From Brevibacillus reuszeri (GTDB taxonomy: Bacteria; Bacillota; Bacilli; Brevibacillales; Brevibacillaceae), in contig NZ_BEXF01000015.1 in assembly GCF_002897295.1 (NCBI RefSeq), forward strand, positions 62,001-126,000: a DNA stretch of 64,000 nucleotides, given 5' to 3'. Of the stretch, positions 53,340 through 61,672 are shown piece after piece (the stretch's first letter is position 1; each line of letters opens with the position of its first letter). Below the pieces are notes generated by a model that worked only from the letters and a program-made list of their open reading frames with translations, ran no database searches and was not told the DNA's origin. The translations under genes were made by a program, and so were the position numbers.

Positions 53340-53516
53340 TTATTGCTTCGTTGGATCGTGGACAATAACTTCACATTCTGGACTAGTTGTTTTTATTGAT
53401 GTAACAACCAGTTTTATTTTCTCTTTCTTATACTTACTGCAACTTAAGCGGATCGCAGCATATACAGGAGCAAGAAAAGCAAAGTACGTTAAGCAAATCA
53501 ACGGAAGTAAAATCAT
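53340..53516 (-). CDS. Small membrane protein, 58 aa
   Basis: Frame from an ATG at 53516 begins MILLPLICLTYFAFLAPVYAA, one membrane segment, followed by a basic then beta-rich tail. A competing frame starts at 53523 with better spaced GGGGGAG but gives a 29-aa cysteine-rich peptide. The membrane protein looks more natural; both might be used. Confidence 0.45.
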   Translation of the reverse strand: MILLPLICLTYFAFLAPVYAAIRLSCSKYKKEKIKLVVTSIKTTSPECEVIVHDPTKQ

Positions 53517-53541
53517 TAATCATTTCGTCTCCCCCAATCCA

Positions 53542-53730
53542 TTAATATTGAGTATGATTTTCATCAGTAGAGTTTCTTCTTAGTAAATCATGTGGTTCTC
53601 GATGGAGATGCCTATCAATTGATCGTAGTAATCCAGTGCAGAAGAAATGAAAGACTAGAGCAATTAAAGTGGCAATCATTGGGCCAATAGTAAGGAAGAG
53701 AACAATATCAAGAAAGAGTGTGTCACTCAT
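53542..53730 (-). CDS. Small membrane protein, 62 aa
   Basis: One or two hydrophobic segments (LFLDIVLFLTIGPMIATLIALVF in overlapping parts) and a basic, histidine-rich tail. The ribosome binding site is weak or distant (GGAGG about 25 nt upstream). Role unknown. Confidence 0.5.
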   Translation of the reverse strand: MSDTLFLDIVLFLTIGPMIATLIALVFHFFCTGLLRSIDRHLHREPHDLLRRNSTDENHTQY

Positions 53731-53774
53731 TTTTGGTTGAATAAGAATTGCCTCCTATTCAGTTAGCTGGTTAC

Positions 53775-54008
53775 TCATTTCGCATACAGGTCGTGAGAAT
53801 TAACCCTTTTGGATTTCTCTTTCCGTACCTTTTGTTCGATGCTCTCAACAACTTCCCGCTCCTCTTTGGTTAACTCAACTTGAGCTGTTACGCAATCGAT
53901 CATAATTTGGATGATGTCAAGCTCTGGTTTAGAAAAGTACATAAAACACCGACTTTCCTTATTACACATCTTGTTTTCTTGAAACGAACATAAGTGGGTA
54001 ATAGGAAT
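53775..54008 (-). CDS. Small cysteine-containing protein, about 77 aa, start uncertain
   Basis: The frame runs up to 54053 but overlaps the preceding gene. An ATT at 54008, one base after that gene's TAA and 8 nt after GGGG, would begin IPITHLCSFQENKMC. The cysteines (C-x8-C-x5-C) may bind metal. A TTG at 54053 is the alternative. The helical C-terminus is charged. Confidence 0.45.
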   Translation of the reverse strand: MPITHLCSFQENKMCNKESRCFMYFSKPELDIIQIMIDCVTAQVELTKEEREVVESIEQKVRKEKSKRVNSHDLYAK

Positions 54009-54009
54009 G

Positions 54010-54192
54010 TTAAAATCCCCAAACCTTCCTATGCTCTTCTCTGTATGCTTCAAGCCACTCTTCTCTTTCTTTCAACGGACCACCACAATTAGGACATGTC
54101 GCAAAACCAAATGACTGAACCCACTTCGTTTTGGGCTTATCCGTTTTTCTCTTACTCGTATTGCATTTATACCTTTTAGGCAACTTTTTCAC
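54010..54192 (-). CDS. Small zinc-binding protein, 60 aa (GTG start)
   Basis: GAAAGGAG precedes a GTG at 54192. A very basic N-terminus is followed by CPNCGGPLKEREEW, half of a zinc ribbon. Probably nucleic acid binding. Confidence 0.55.
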   Translation of the reverse strand: MKKLPKRYKCNTSKRKTDKPKTKWVQSFGFATCPNCGGPLKEREEWLEAYREEHRKVWGF

Positions 54193-54256
54193 TTAAGATT
54201 CTCCTTTCTATTGAAGTGTTTCCATTGCTTTGACTCTGTGAATCTTGACACCATCG

Positions 54257-54622
54257 TTACAGTTCCAAACCCTCTAAACTTGATGCTTGAGTAGTAAAAT
54301 ATCCGTTTTCCCATAAGGTGAACTTGATGAATACATGGGCGCCCGCGGTACCTTGGTTTATCCCATTAAAATCAGCTTCTACAAAACAACTGCAAATGAG
54401 AGAACCACCAATTACCTCATCCGAACCGTTCATGAAATATTCCTCTTTCAGGATCTCTAATTGGTAGTCGAACACTACACTAATGATGAATTTTAACTCC
54501 CTCAGATTTCGCTTCCCCTTGTAGTAGATATAGTCACCGTGATTATTCGTTTTCCACCGATAGTCATTTGTAAAGTATTTATAGAGCATGGCTGTTCTGT
54601 CATTGAAATCACTACTTCTCAT
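54257..54622 (-). CDS. Hypothetical protein, 121 aa
   Basis: GGAAGGGG lies 5 nt before an ATG at 54622 (MRSSDFNDRTAMLYKY); the frame extends to 54637. Mixed alpha/beta. No family recognised. Confidence 0.6.
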   Translation of the reverse strand: MRSSDFNDRTAMLYKYFTNDYRWKTNNHGDYIYYKGKRNLRELKFIISVVFDYQLEILKEEYFMNGSDEVIGGSLICSCFVEADFNGINQGTAGAHVFIKFTLWENGYFTTQASSLEGLEL

Positions 54623-54662
54623 ACAATCCCCTTCCATTTATCGATTGTTGATTTCATGCTCT

Positions 54663-54926
54663 TCATTCGGTCGGAATGATGACCTTCCACTTTCCCTTAT
54701 TCGAGAAAAGCTTTTTTCTATATTTGCCCTTTTCAACGTCATAATCATAATGTCGACGATGTACATCCCCATTCGATTCTTTGTATTTGGTGTCTTTCAT
54801 TAATGTGACTGTTCCGGTGAAATCAGGATGCTTGAGGACAAAATCCCGCATTGCATCATCGTTTTTAGCATCCTTATGTACATCTGTTACAAATGCCATT
54901 TTGGAACTTATAAGCTTGTGATTCAT
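54663..54926 (-). CDS. Hypothetical basic protein, 87 aa
   Basis: AGGAGAGG precedes the ATG. Lysine- and histidine-rich (VEKGKYRKKLFSNKGKW), beta-rich; nucleic acid binding is possible. It sits in the same row of small genes. Confidence 0.6.
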   Translation of the reverse strand: MNHKLISSKMAFVTDVHKDAKNDDAMRDFVLKHPDFTGTVTLMKDTKYKESNGDVHRRHYDYDVEKGKYRKKLFSNKGKWKVIIPTE

Positions 54927-54964
54927 AAATTTGCTTTCCTCTCCTTACTGTGAAGAACATATCG

Positions 54965-55150
54965 TTAGATGGGATCGTACATACCCCGAATTTGGATACA
55001 TTTTTCAAATGCTTTTTCGAGTTGTTGTTGAGCCATTGCGTGGCCATCTCGGTTTTGATCATCATCATGTAGACTTTTCGCGTTGCCTACCAGTGTTTGA
55101 ATCTCATCAACTAACTTGATTATTTCTCGTGTTTTCCCTCTTGGTTTCAT
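54965..55150 (-). CDS. Hypothetical helical protein, 61 aa
   Basis: GGGAGGTAAGAAGT precedes the ATG at 55150 (MKPRGKTREIIKLVDEIQ). Highly charged and helical throughout. Role unknown. Confidence 0.6.
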   Translation of the reverse strand: MKPRGKTREIIKLVDEIQTLVGNAKSLHDDDQNRDGHAMAQQQLEKAFEKCIQIRGMYDPI

Positions 55151-55278
55151 ACTTCTTACCTCCCAGCACAACAGTGTCATTAATGGACCATTTTTTCATC
55201 AACGAGAATGGAATAGCTGGTAATTTGATGCAGGCTACTCCCCTACATGTGAGTTAGATCAGTTGACTAATCTTCTTA

Positions 55279-55572
55279 CTAACAACTCAACGCCTCTTGA
55301 ATTTTCCGAAGCGTACTATTCCCGCCCCTGGAAAAGTGATAAACGATTTTCTTATCCATTTCACCGGCAAGCTTTCTCACTTTTTTCATCGTGCTATGAC
55401 AAGTACATTGCGTAAGCACGATTACATCCGATTTCCTAATCAAGCCACGGAAGTCTTTCGCGCTATTTCTTGCGTTATCAAAGAGAAACTCGAAATCGGC
55501 TGTAAGCATCTCAAGGTGCGTAGACTTATGCCCTCCGAAAACCGCTATCGTTTTTTTCTTCACCTGCTTCAT
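55279..55572 (-). CDS. DUF2325-domain protein, 97 aa
   Basis: IAVFGGHKSTHLEML, IRKSDVIVLTQCTCHSTM and KKIVYHFSRGGNS match DUF2325, a Rossmann-like small domain common in Firmicutes. ATG at 55572 preceded by AAAGGGAG. Role unknown. Confidence 0.85.
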   Translation of the reverse strand: MKQVKKKTIAVFGGHKSTHLEMLTADFEFLFDNARNSAKDFRGLIRKSDVIVLTQCTCHSTMKKVRKLAGEMDKKIVYHFSRGGNSTLRKIQEALSC

Positions 55573-55621
55573 GTCAGCACTCCCTTTCTTACCCATGTAA
55601 TATTTACCAATCATATTGGTA

Positions 55622-55680
55622 ACAATATACTATATTTTTTATAACACCACAAGTGACGTAACAAAAAATATAGTATATTC
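55622..55680. promoter_or_regulatory. Perfect 17-bp AT inverted repeat
   Basis: AATATACTATATTTTTT and AAAAAATATAGTATATT are separated by 22-23 nt, directly upstream of the DUF2325 gene. It contains TATACT and could be an operator or a cruciform; it is the most regular palindrome in this part of the window. Confidence 0.6.
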
Positions 55681-55699
55681 CTTATCCTCTCTTTTCCCT

Positions 55700-55740
55700 T
55701 CACATCAGGAGAGAGAATCAAGTTTCTCTCCTGATCGAAA
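55700..55740 (-). terminator. Terminator of the 488-aa methyltransferase
   Basis: ATCAGGAGAGA / TCTCTCCTGAT with a 10-nt loop, just after the methyltransferase stop. Confidence 0.65.
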
Positions 55741-55768
55741 GGAAAAAGTCGGTCGTTCATTTTTTTGT

Positions 55769-57235
55769 TTAAAGCAGCAACTCTAGCTGACCATTCGTTT
55801 CCGCTAGAGGAATTTCGTATTCATCAACCTGTGTAGCTGAGTACAGTTTTTTGACTTGAGCTCCTATCAAAGCAGCTGCAATCTCTACCGCAATCGCTTT
55901 GGTAGGAAGACCATCCATCCCTTCACCCAGTATCTTGTACCCGATACTTAGGGGTAGCTCCGGTGAGATTTCGAACCAGGAAGGCAGGTTCATCATGCGA
56001 GCAACTTCAGTGATGGAAAAAGGTCGCCATAGCTGCTTGTCCTTATTGTTTTGTAAGTACGAGCAGGTTCTGGAGATTCGAAAATACTCTTTAGCGAAGC
56101 ATGAAACTCTATTTGATTCCGGAGTAACGAGTGTCAGCTCTGATTTGGCAAATCCGGTATGCGCATATTTCTCAGCATGTGCTCCCTCGAAATATGCCAT
56201 TGTTGAGCCCGCTTTTTCACGCCATGGCATGGTTTGCTTCTCATCCAAAAAGTCAGCTACTTTTGGCAGCTTTCTAATTTTGGGGGTAAGGGGAACACGA
56301 AACGGTACCCGCTCCCGAAAAGCAACGCGGTATCCTCTTGGTCGTGATGCGATTCCTCCCATTTGAACAGGATTCAGTTCGATTGGAATCCAAAATTTAA
56401 AAGGAGTTAAGATCTCTTGAATCAATTGAAATCCCCGCGTTTTAAAAAACTCGGGCACGTTTTCGATAAATATCGCCTGACATTTACTTTGCAAGACTAG
56501 ACGAGCAATATGGATACTCTGTGCATGATCGAGCCCAGCTTGTCCGAACCCCAGTTTAGATGATCTTTGGCACGGAGGGGTGATGAGCACACAGTCACAC
56601 TCAGGTATCTCCGAAACATTTGCTATGTCTCCCCAATAGAGAAAAGAGTCTTTAAAATTATGGGCAAATGTTCGAATCGGCATTTCTCCCCATTCGACCG
56701 CCCCAACGCTCTCAAACAGCCCTGTTTCTATCATGGAAGCCGTGCCGGTCCCACCACCAGAAAAGAATGAAAGAAGACGTAGTTTCTTCAATGGATCGCT
56801 TACAAAGGAAGGACGTGAATATTCAACGAGTTCAAAGGAGATTTCTTTGCGGATAATGAGCTTATGGGGGTAAACTAAAATATCGATCTTCGTTCCAGCT
56901 GGGATCATCTGAACCGTATCATTGGTAATATCAATGATCGGCTCCTCCATCTCCATACCGCGTCGCAATCGACGACTAACGGTATGAGTAGACTCTTCTT
57001 CGTCGCACCGTTCTATAACGATGACACCCCATTGTGGAAAAGATTCAACCTTAATAGGTTCTCCTGGAAGAAAATTAGCTTTCCTTAATACAGGGCCTTC
57101 CCCCCAAAATCTACTTTCAGGAGGAAGGGCCGTTGCAGTCGGAATCACTTTTCTCGTTCTCGGTTTTACTTTTTTCATCATTCTCGTATTTCGCACCATG
57201 AGGAGTTCAGCATCTTGCTTAAGAAGGGCACTCAT
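55769..57235 (-). CDS. DNA (cytosine-5) methyltransferase, 488 aa
   Basis: Third C5 methylase: motif I LLSFFSGGGTGTAS, motif IV LITPPCQRSS with the catalytic cysteine, VI FIENVPEF, VIII GGIASRPRGYRV, and a terminal part with MMNLPSWF and YKILGEGMDG. A 170-residue N-terminal domain precedes motif I. ATG at 57235 after GAGGAGG; it overlaps the stop of the HTH gene by 4 nt (ATGA), so the HTH protein and methylase are made together. Confidence 0.9.
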   Translation of the reverse strand: MSALLKQDAELLMVRNTRMMKKVKPRTRKVIPTATALPPESRFWGEGPVLRKANFLPGEPIKVESFPQWGVIVIERCDEEESTHTVSRRLRRGMEMEEPIIDITNDTVQMIPAGTKIDILVYPHKLIIRKEISFELVEYSRPSFVSDPLKKLRLLSFFSGGGTGTASMIETGLFESVGAVEWGEMPIRTFAHNFKDSFLYWGDIANVSEIPECDCVLITPPCQRSSKLGFGQAGLDHAQSIHIARLVLQSKCQAIFIENVPEFFKTRGFQLIQEILTPFKFWIPIELNPVQMGGIASRPRGYRVAFRERVPFRVPLTPKIRKLPKVADFLDEKQTMPWREKAGSTMAYFEGAHAEKYAHTGFAKSELTLVTPESNRVSCFAKEYFRISRTCSYLQNNKDKQLWRPFSITEVARMMNLPSWFEISPELPLSIGYKILGEGMDGLPTKAIAVEIAAALIGAQVKKLYSATQVDEYEIPLAETNGQLELLL

Positions 57236-57495
57236 AGGAAAAGCACCTCCTCGATCGCAACACACGTCAGTTCAGGAGTGTAGCCTTTTGGCCTGATATC
57301 GGTGACGTTCACTCCCAAATACAAGGCAAGTTTAACAGCTAGATGGGGGCCAGGAATAAAGATCCCCTCTTCCATCGCCTGTATGTTTAACACAGTGGTA
57401 TCGCAAAGTTCAGCCAGCTCTTCCCTACACATATTCAAACTTTCACGGGAAGATTGGATTTTCGCTCCTGTAACTTGTTTCGCTAGTATATTCAT
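57232..57495 (-). CDS. HTH (XRE-like) protein, 87 aa
   Basis: ESLNMCREELAELCDTTVLNIQAMEEG is an XRE/Cro-type helix-turn-helix. It overlaps the methyltransferase gene by 4 nt and itself begins inside the stop region of the preceding small gene. In restriction-modification clusters such proteins can act as controller (C) proteins. Here it may regulate the methylase operon. Confidence 0.75.
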   Translation of the reverse strand: MNILAKQVTGAKIQSSRESLNMCREELAELCDTTVLNIQAMEEGIFIPGPHLAVKLALYLGVNVTDIRPKGYTPELTCVAIEEVLFL

Positions 57496-57695
57496 AGGTT
57501 AATACCCTCACTTTCAAAAATAGGTTCTTGTTGATTCATTAACGACGAAATACATTCAATGCAAATTTTCTTTTTGCTGTCCCCTTGTACAGAGGTCAGT
57601 TCCGCGACTGGAAAGGAATTACACTCCTCAAGGTGGACTTCACAAAGTTGATTCCGATGAAAAACTCTCGCTTTCAGACGGTCTTGAAAATTCAT
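57492..57695 (-). CDS. Small zinc-knuckle protein, 67 aa
   Basis: CEVHLEEC and CIECIS form a likely zinc site. Its stop overlaps the start of the HTH gene by 4 nt (ATGA). Start follows AGGAGGATCTCT-type spacing. Role unknown; part of the coupled chain with the HTH protein and methylase. Confidence 0.6.
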   Translation of the reverse strand: MNFQDRLKARVFHRNQLCEVHLEECNSFPVAELTSVQGDSKKKICIECISSLMNQQEPIFESEGINL

Positions 57696-57705
57696 AGAGA
57701 TCCTC

Positions 57706-58110
57706 CTAAGACATCATGAATAAAACTCTTTCTAAACGAGCACATCGTTTATCCAATTCCTGATAATCTACGTAAATCGCATAACATTGCGGAAGTTCAC
57801 CACAGAAATGGGCCACATTTCCGTTTAGAATGGCCTTCTTTTTATCTGTTTTAGGAGCGGGGCGAAATGATGGAAACCGTTCCAACACTAGGCCTTCAAA
57901 GAGGTTGTTATACCAGTTCTGAATCACATTGATATCGATCTCATCAACCTGTTCAGTAAGAGCTCTTCCCGCTTCATCCCTCATATAGGCATCAGATGGG
58001 TGCTTTAGAATGGATCCCCATGCCTGTTGCGCTTCTAATCGTAAACCCTGGTTGACCATCCGATATAAGATGATGACACCTAGTGACTCTAATAATTTGG
58101 CGTTGGTCAT
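57706..58110 (-). CDS. Hypothetical protein, 134 aa
   Basis: AGGAG lies 9 nt before an ATG at 58110 (MTNAKLLESLGVII); the frame start at 58119 is the alternative. Helical, with several tryptophans and cysteines. Ten bp before the small zinc-knuckle gene, in the same operon. Confidence 0.6.
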   Translation of the reverse strand: MTNAKLLESLGVIILYRMVNQGLRLEAQQAWGSILKHPSDAYMRDEAGRALTEQVDEIDINVIQNWYNNLFEGLVLERFPSFRPAPKTDKKKAILNGNVAHFCGELPQCYAIYVDYQELDKRCARLERVLFMMS

Positions 58111-58139
58111 TCTCATCAACTCCTCTTGCTGAAGAAAAA

Positions 58140-58175
58140 TGAGAAAGCAAGCACCAAATTTGGTACTTGCTTCTT
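58140..58175 (-). terminator. Terminator-like stem after the primase-like gene
   Basis: AAGCAAGTACCAAATTTGGTGCTTGCTT with flanking T-rich sequence. It lies between the primase-like gene and the 134-aa gene, so the latter's operon may depend on readthrough. Confidence 0.65.
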
Positions 58176-59613
58176 AATTGATTGGAAAGATCTTCGCAGA
58201 ACGCCCAGCTAAAAGAATGTCGTCTATTCCTTTTCCTTCAGATTGATCCCAGGCAGCAAGAAAAACTTTCTTTCCCGCTTGCACTAAGGCCTTGGCAATT
58301 CCTTCAATGGCCATCCCAATCTCATTCAGAATTTCACCTGTTGTATAGTCGATCTTTTTTTGCATTAATGCATCTGAATCCAGATAAATGACATATTCAT
58401 CTGCATTCAAAGCAAGTGCTCCTTCTACACATACCTTCCAATTGCTTAAACCAGGTGTGCAAGAAAATGGAATGTTGAGGATCTCAGCAGCAATGTCACC
58501 CTTCAGAGGACCTTCCGTTATCCCCACTCGCTTTACTCCAATTGGTGACTTCTTTTCCTTCTGAAAAGAGGTTGGCAACGCGATATGGTAGGAAGCAGTT
58601 GCTGGGGTTCCTTTCTCCAAATCGGTAGATGCAAGCCACAAATACTTGTTCATCGGCTTTACCTTTACCATACCGATATTCTTGCCGTTGGAGCTTACTG
58701 GAATCTCGCAAGCTTCTTTGATTGGGACAGAAAAACTAGGTTCTCCACTCCATTTGATGCAGAGCTCCATAGTTTCGTAATTCAGCTGTGCTGATAAAAG
58801 TTTATGTTCTTTCCCATTGGGATCGAGACAAGTAATTTTGTAGCGTGGTTTATCCAATCGATATTGAAAGCCAGTGATCTCCATATGTTCATTTCGAACG
58901 GGGATCAGGAATCCAGCTGAACCACGTAGAGTCCAATACTTGTCACCTTTCTTTGGTGTAGCCTGATAGAAACCAGGAATGCCTTCTAAGGTGGGAAGTT
59001 CTTTAGCCATTTCCTTGGCGAAATGGGATGGTTTTTCTGGAAAACTCCGGTATCCTTTCGCAACGATCGTTTCCTTGGTCAGTTTACGAATTTGTGTTAG
59101 ATGAGTAAAATGCGCGGGGGACAATTGAGTGTGTTTAAGGAGTAGTTGATTTGCTTTCTTAATGTGTTTCATATCTTTTGGGAGAACCTGTGGCTTTGAT
59201 GTACTTGGGGTAAACGTACGTGGAGTTGGTTTTGTCTTTGAAGACTTTGAGTGATTTTGGTCTGTGGATGGAGCATCTTCATAAATGATCGGATGATTCA
59301 TCGTTTCACATATGGCCTCTATCGCGGGAATGAACTTAGATTTATCTTCCTTTGCATTCGTGCCCCATAGATACTGGATCATAAACGATATAGAACCCTT
59401 ACCATTAGCACCGCACCCATGACATTTAAAAAAGTTTCCAGAAGCATTGATGTTCATCGATCCTGATTTTTCCTCATGAAACGGGCATAAAATCATGTTG
59501 TTGCTGGTTTTTCGACGGGAGAAATAGAGGAGTCTTTCTGCTAAATCAATAAGCGGTAGGTATTTAGCAAAATCGATGGTTTCTTGACTCATTGTTTGAT
59601 ATGTAGCATTCAT
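58174..59613 (-). CDS. Primase-like protein with CHC2 zinc finger and TOPRIM, 479 aa
   Basis: CPFHEEKSGSMNI...FFKCHGCG is the DnaG-type CHC2 zinc-binding domain (residues 42-67). VGITEGPLKGDIAAE and VIYLDSDALM carry the glutamate and DxD of a TOPRIM domain near the C-terminus. It lacks the typical DnaG central domain layout, as in many plasmid primases. It should lay down primers in element replication. GGAGGTAATGTGAG precedes the ATG. A paralogue lies at 62375. Confidence 0.85.
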   Translation of the reverse strand: MNATYQTMSQETIDFAKYLPLIDLAERLLYFSRRKTSNNMILCPFHEEKSGSMNINASGNFFKCHGCGANGKGSISFMIQYLWGTNAKEDKSKFIPAIEAICETMNHPIIYEDAPSTDQNHSKSSKTKPTPRTFTPSTSKPQVLPKDMKHIKKANQLLLKHTQLSPAHFTHLTQIRKLTKETIVAKGYRSFPEKPSHFAKEMAKELPTLEGIPGFYQATPKKGDKYWTLRGSAGFLIPVRNEHMEITGFQYRLDKPRYKITCLDPNGKEHKLLSAQLNYETMELCIKWSGEPSFSVPIKEACEIPVSSNGKNIGMVKVKPMNKYLWLASTDLEKGTPATASYHIALPTSFQKEKKSPIGVKRVGITEGPLKGDIAAEILNIPFSCTPGLSNWKVCVEGALALNADEYVIYLDSDALMQKKIDYTTGEILNEIGMAIEGIAKALVQAGKKVFLAAWDQSEGKGIDDILLAGRSAKIFPIN

Positions 59614-59636
59614 CTCACATTACCTCCAACAAAAAT

Positions 59637-59987
59637 TTAAGCTACCGAACACCCATACTTACGCTCGTCTAAAGGGGGAAATGCGGTTATCACTACATAC
59701 GAGTTTTCCGCATTTGCCACGATGAGCACCATCTGTTGATCCGATGAATCCCTGCCAATGATCACAGCTTCCCCGGTATCATAGTTCACGATCTGATTGT
59801 TATCATCAGACCATCCAATGCACTCTCCCGTAACGAGACAACTTGCTATATCACGTTTTGAATAGCACCTTTCTGTCTCAAAAATGTGATGGGAAAGGAC
59901 TATGGGTTTACCTGTATTCGGTGAGAGTGCTTGTAACAACTGACTGTACCATTCATTCCTTGATCGATTCATCCGAACTTTTTCCAT
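59637..59987 (-). CDS. DUF4258-like protein, 116 aa
   Basis: ERCYSKRDIASCLVTGECIGW, GEAVIIGRDSS and VVITAFPP follow the pattern of DUF4258 proteins, which share a fold with some toxin RNases. There is no clear antitoxin gene beside it. TAAGGAGG precedes the ATG at 59987. First gene behind leader L10 and followed by the primase-like gene. Confidence 0.65.
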   Translation of the reverse strand: MEKVRMNRSRNEWYSQLLQALSPNTGKPIVLSHHIFETERCYSKRDIASCLVTGECIGWSDDNNQIVNYDTGEAVIIGRDSSDQQMVLIVANAENSYVVITAFPPLDERKYGCSVA

Positions 59988-60004
59988 AGACAAACCTCCT
60001 TAGG

Positions 60005-60170
60005 CTTTTTGAAAACGCAAAAAACCCGTAGAAAGGTAGGATGAGAACCATCCAACCAGCCTACGGGCTGTTAACTACGAATCCAGAGAAATCTGGTGAC
60101 TGAACCAACAAAATGGCTCGAAAATAAAGAAAAAAGAAAAGTGATTTATGTGTTTTATTTTACCATGGAA
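60005..60170 (-). promoter_or_regulatory. Attenuator-type leader, copy L10
   Basis: Minus strand: TAAAAT, U-rich stretch, small hairpin CCAGATTTCTCTGG (60083-60096), then CCCGTAG/CTACGGG (60024-60067) with the loop hairpin GGATGGTTCTCATCC, a six-T run and GCGTT. It ends 10-15 nt before the TAAGGAGG of the DUF4258-like gene. Spacing between hairpin and gene equals that of L4. Confidence 0.75.
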
Positions 60171-60222
60171 CGAATGGAAATGGAATGTATTCCGTCAAAG
60201 AATTAAGAACAAATAAGCACCC

Positions 60223-60765
60223 CTAAAACTTTAGTAGAGACCCAAATAGTAACTCGTTTTTTCCCTTTAGAATGACATGCAATTCTTTGGGAATGTTCTC
60301 ATTCATCGACAGCAGAAAGAAATGGTTTTTTCTTCTAACCAAATATGCACCATGAAAGGCAGAAGCAAATTGCATTATCATGTATGTATCATCGCTTCCA
60401 AATGGCGATTCTGACGGTTTTCCCTCCTGAATATATGTATCCATCATTCCCATTGTTTGATCCCACGTTCTTCTTAAAGTTTCGAGTGTTTCTGTTTCCC
60501 CTATCCAGGGCTCAACAGGGACACCATCTATAACTTGAATCCAACGTCCATCTTCTGCATGGATTCCTTGAAAATAGATATCGTCTCCTCGAAAATAGCC
60601 ATTCTTAGAATCTTGCGCTGGATAGAAGAATCCTTCAATGACTTCTCTGTATATGTGTTCCCAATCCTCCGAATATGGATCGTCTTCCCAGAGATACACG
60701 GCTCCGCTAATACACTCCACCAAAAAACTCGCTTTTCGTAATGAGTAAATCATTTCGATTTCCAT
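60223..60765 (-). CDS. Hypothetical protein, 180 aa
   Basis: ATG at 60765 is 20 nt from GGAGG; an ATC at 60777 is at ideal spacing (8 nt) in the same frame and could be a rare start. Mixed alpha/beta, with tryptophans. No family recognised. It is the only gene between leader L10 and the stalk-domain gene and ends about 50 nt upstream of L10. Confidence 0.55.
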   Translation of the reverse strand: MEIEMIYSLRKASFLVECISGAVYLWEDDPYSEDWEHIYREVIEGFFYPAQDSKNGYFRGDDIYFQGIHAEDGRWIQVIDGVPVEPWIGETETLETLRRTWDQTMGMMDTYIQEGKPSESPFGSDDTYMIMQFASAFHGAYLVRRKNHFFLLSMNENIPKELHVILKGKNELLFGSLLKF

Positions 60766-60824
60766 TTCGGACTCGATTTTGGATCCCTCCTTGTATGATT
60801 GAGTAAATCATATCCGGTTGAATT

Positions 60825-61562
60825 TTACTTTCTAAAGTAGGCATCTCCAAATATTACTTGCGTGTAACTATCCGATCCTTCAACCGCAATCCGGATATCC
60901 TTCTTCCCTTCTATGCGTATGGACAAGTGTTCCCCTTCGGAAGAGGTTTTCATCATTTTAAAGGTGTCCGTGAAAAAGGCTACTTCCTTCCCATTCACAA
61001 CCTCAAACGCTCTAATTGTGATACTTCGTTTCGATGTCTTTTTTGCCTTAGCATTAGGGTCATTATTTAAGACAACAATATCAGACTCGAATGCACGGTA
61101 CGTACCTTCAGGAAAGGTAAAGGAAAGTTTGGTATTCCCTTTTACGATGGCCCCATGGGAGAAATCGGTATCAGCTGGATTCAAGTCCTTATCGACCAGT
61201 GAGAGTAATACGTTCCCTCCGGATCTTCCTTTATAATCCACTAATCGGAGATTTCCCTCAGGCTGCTTGGTATTTAGATGAACGATTCGCTTTTCATCAT
61301 CGTAACTAACGTCTAGCCCTGTTCCCTCTCCAATCGCTCTGATCGGTACGTATGTCACACCATCTAAGATCAATGGGGAAATCTGTTTTCCATTGTGATC
61401 CTTGGCTACAATCGGAATACCATCTTTATACACTTTCATCCGTGAGTCTTTAATGACTTGCACAAATTCTTGAGCGGGAGCAGCTGAACCAACTAATACC
61501 CCTCCTGCAAATACCGTAAATAATGCCGCACCAATCATGTACCATTTTTTCGTGAAATTCAA
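60825..61562 (-). CDS. Secreted stalk-domain (copper amine oxidase N-terminal-like) protein, 245 aa (TTG start)
   Basis: Signal peptide to about residue 28 (VLVGSAAPA). KVYKDGIPIVAKDHNGKQIS and YVPIRAIGEGTGLDVSYD match the stalk domain common in secreted proteins of Paenibacillaceae. The C-terminal half is beta-rich. GGGAGGAATTTAAA precedes a TTG at 61562. It supports the Brevibacillus/Paenibacillus assignment. Confidence 0.8.
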   Translation of the reverse strand: MNFTKKWYMIGAALFTVFAGGVLVGSAAPAQEFVQVIKDSRMKVYKDGIPIVAKDHNGKQISPLILDGVTYVPIRAIGEGTGLDVSYDDEKRIVHLNTKQPEGNLRLVDYKGRSGGNVLLSLVDKDLNPADTDFSHGAIVKGNTKLSFTFPEGTYRAFESDIVVLNNDPNAKAKKTSKRSITIRAFEVVNGKEVAFFTDTFKMMKTSSEGEHLSIRIEGKKDIRIAVEGSDSYTQVIFGDAYFRK

Positions 61563-61672
61563 TTTAAATTCCTCCCTGCAATAATTGATCCATTTTCTCG
61601 ACTTTTGTTCCTGCTGGAGACTTTAAATGTTAACCTTTCATCCCAAGCAGCCCAGTAAAGGATTCCATTTTA

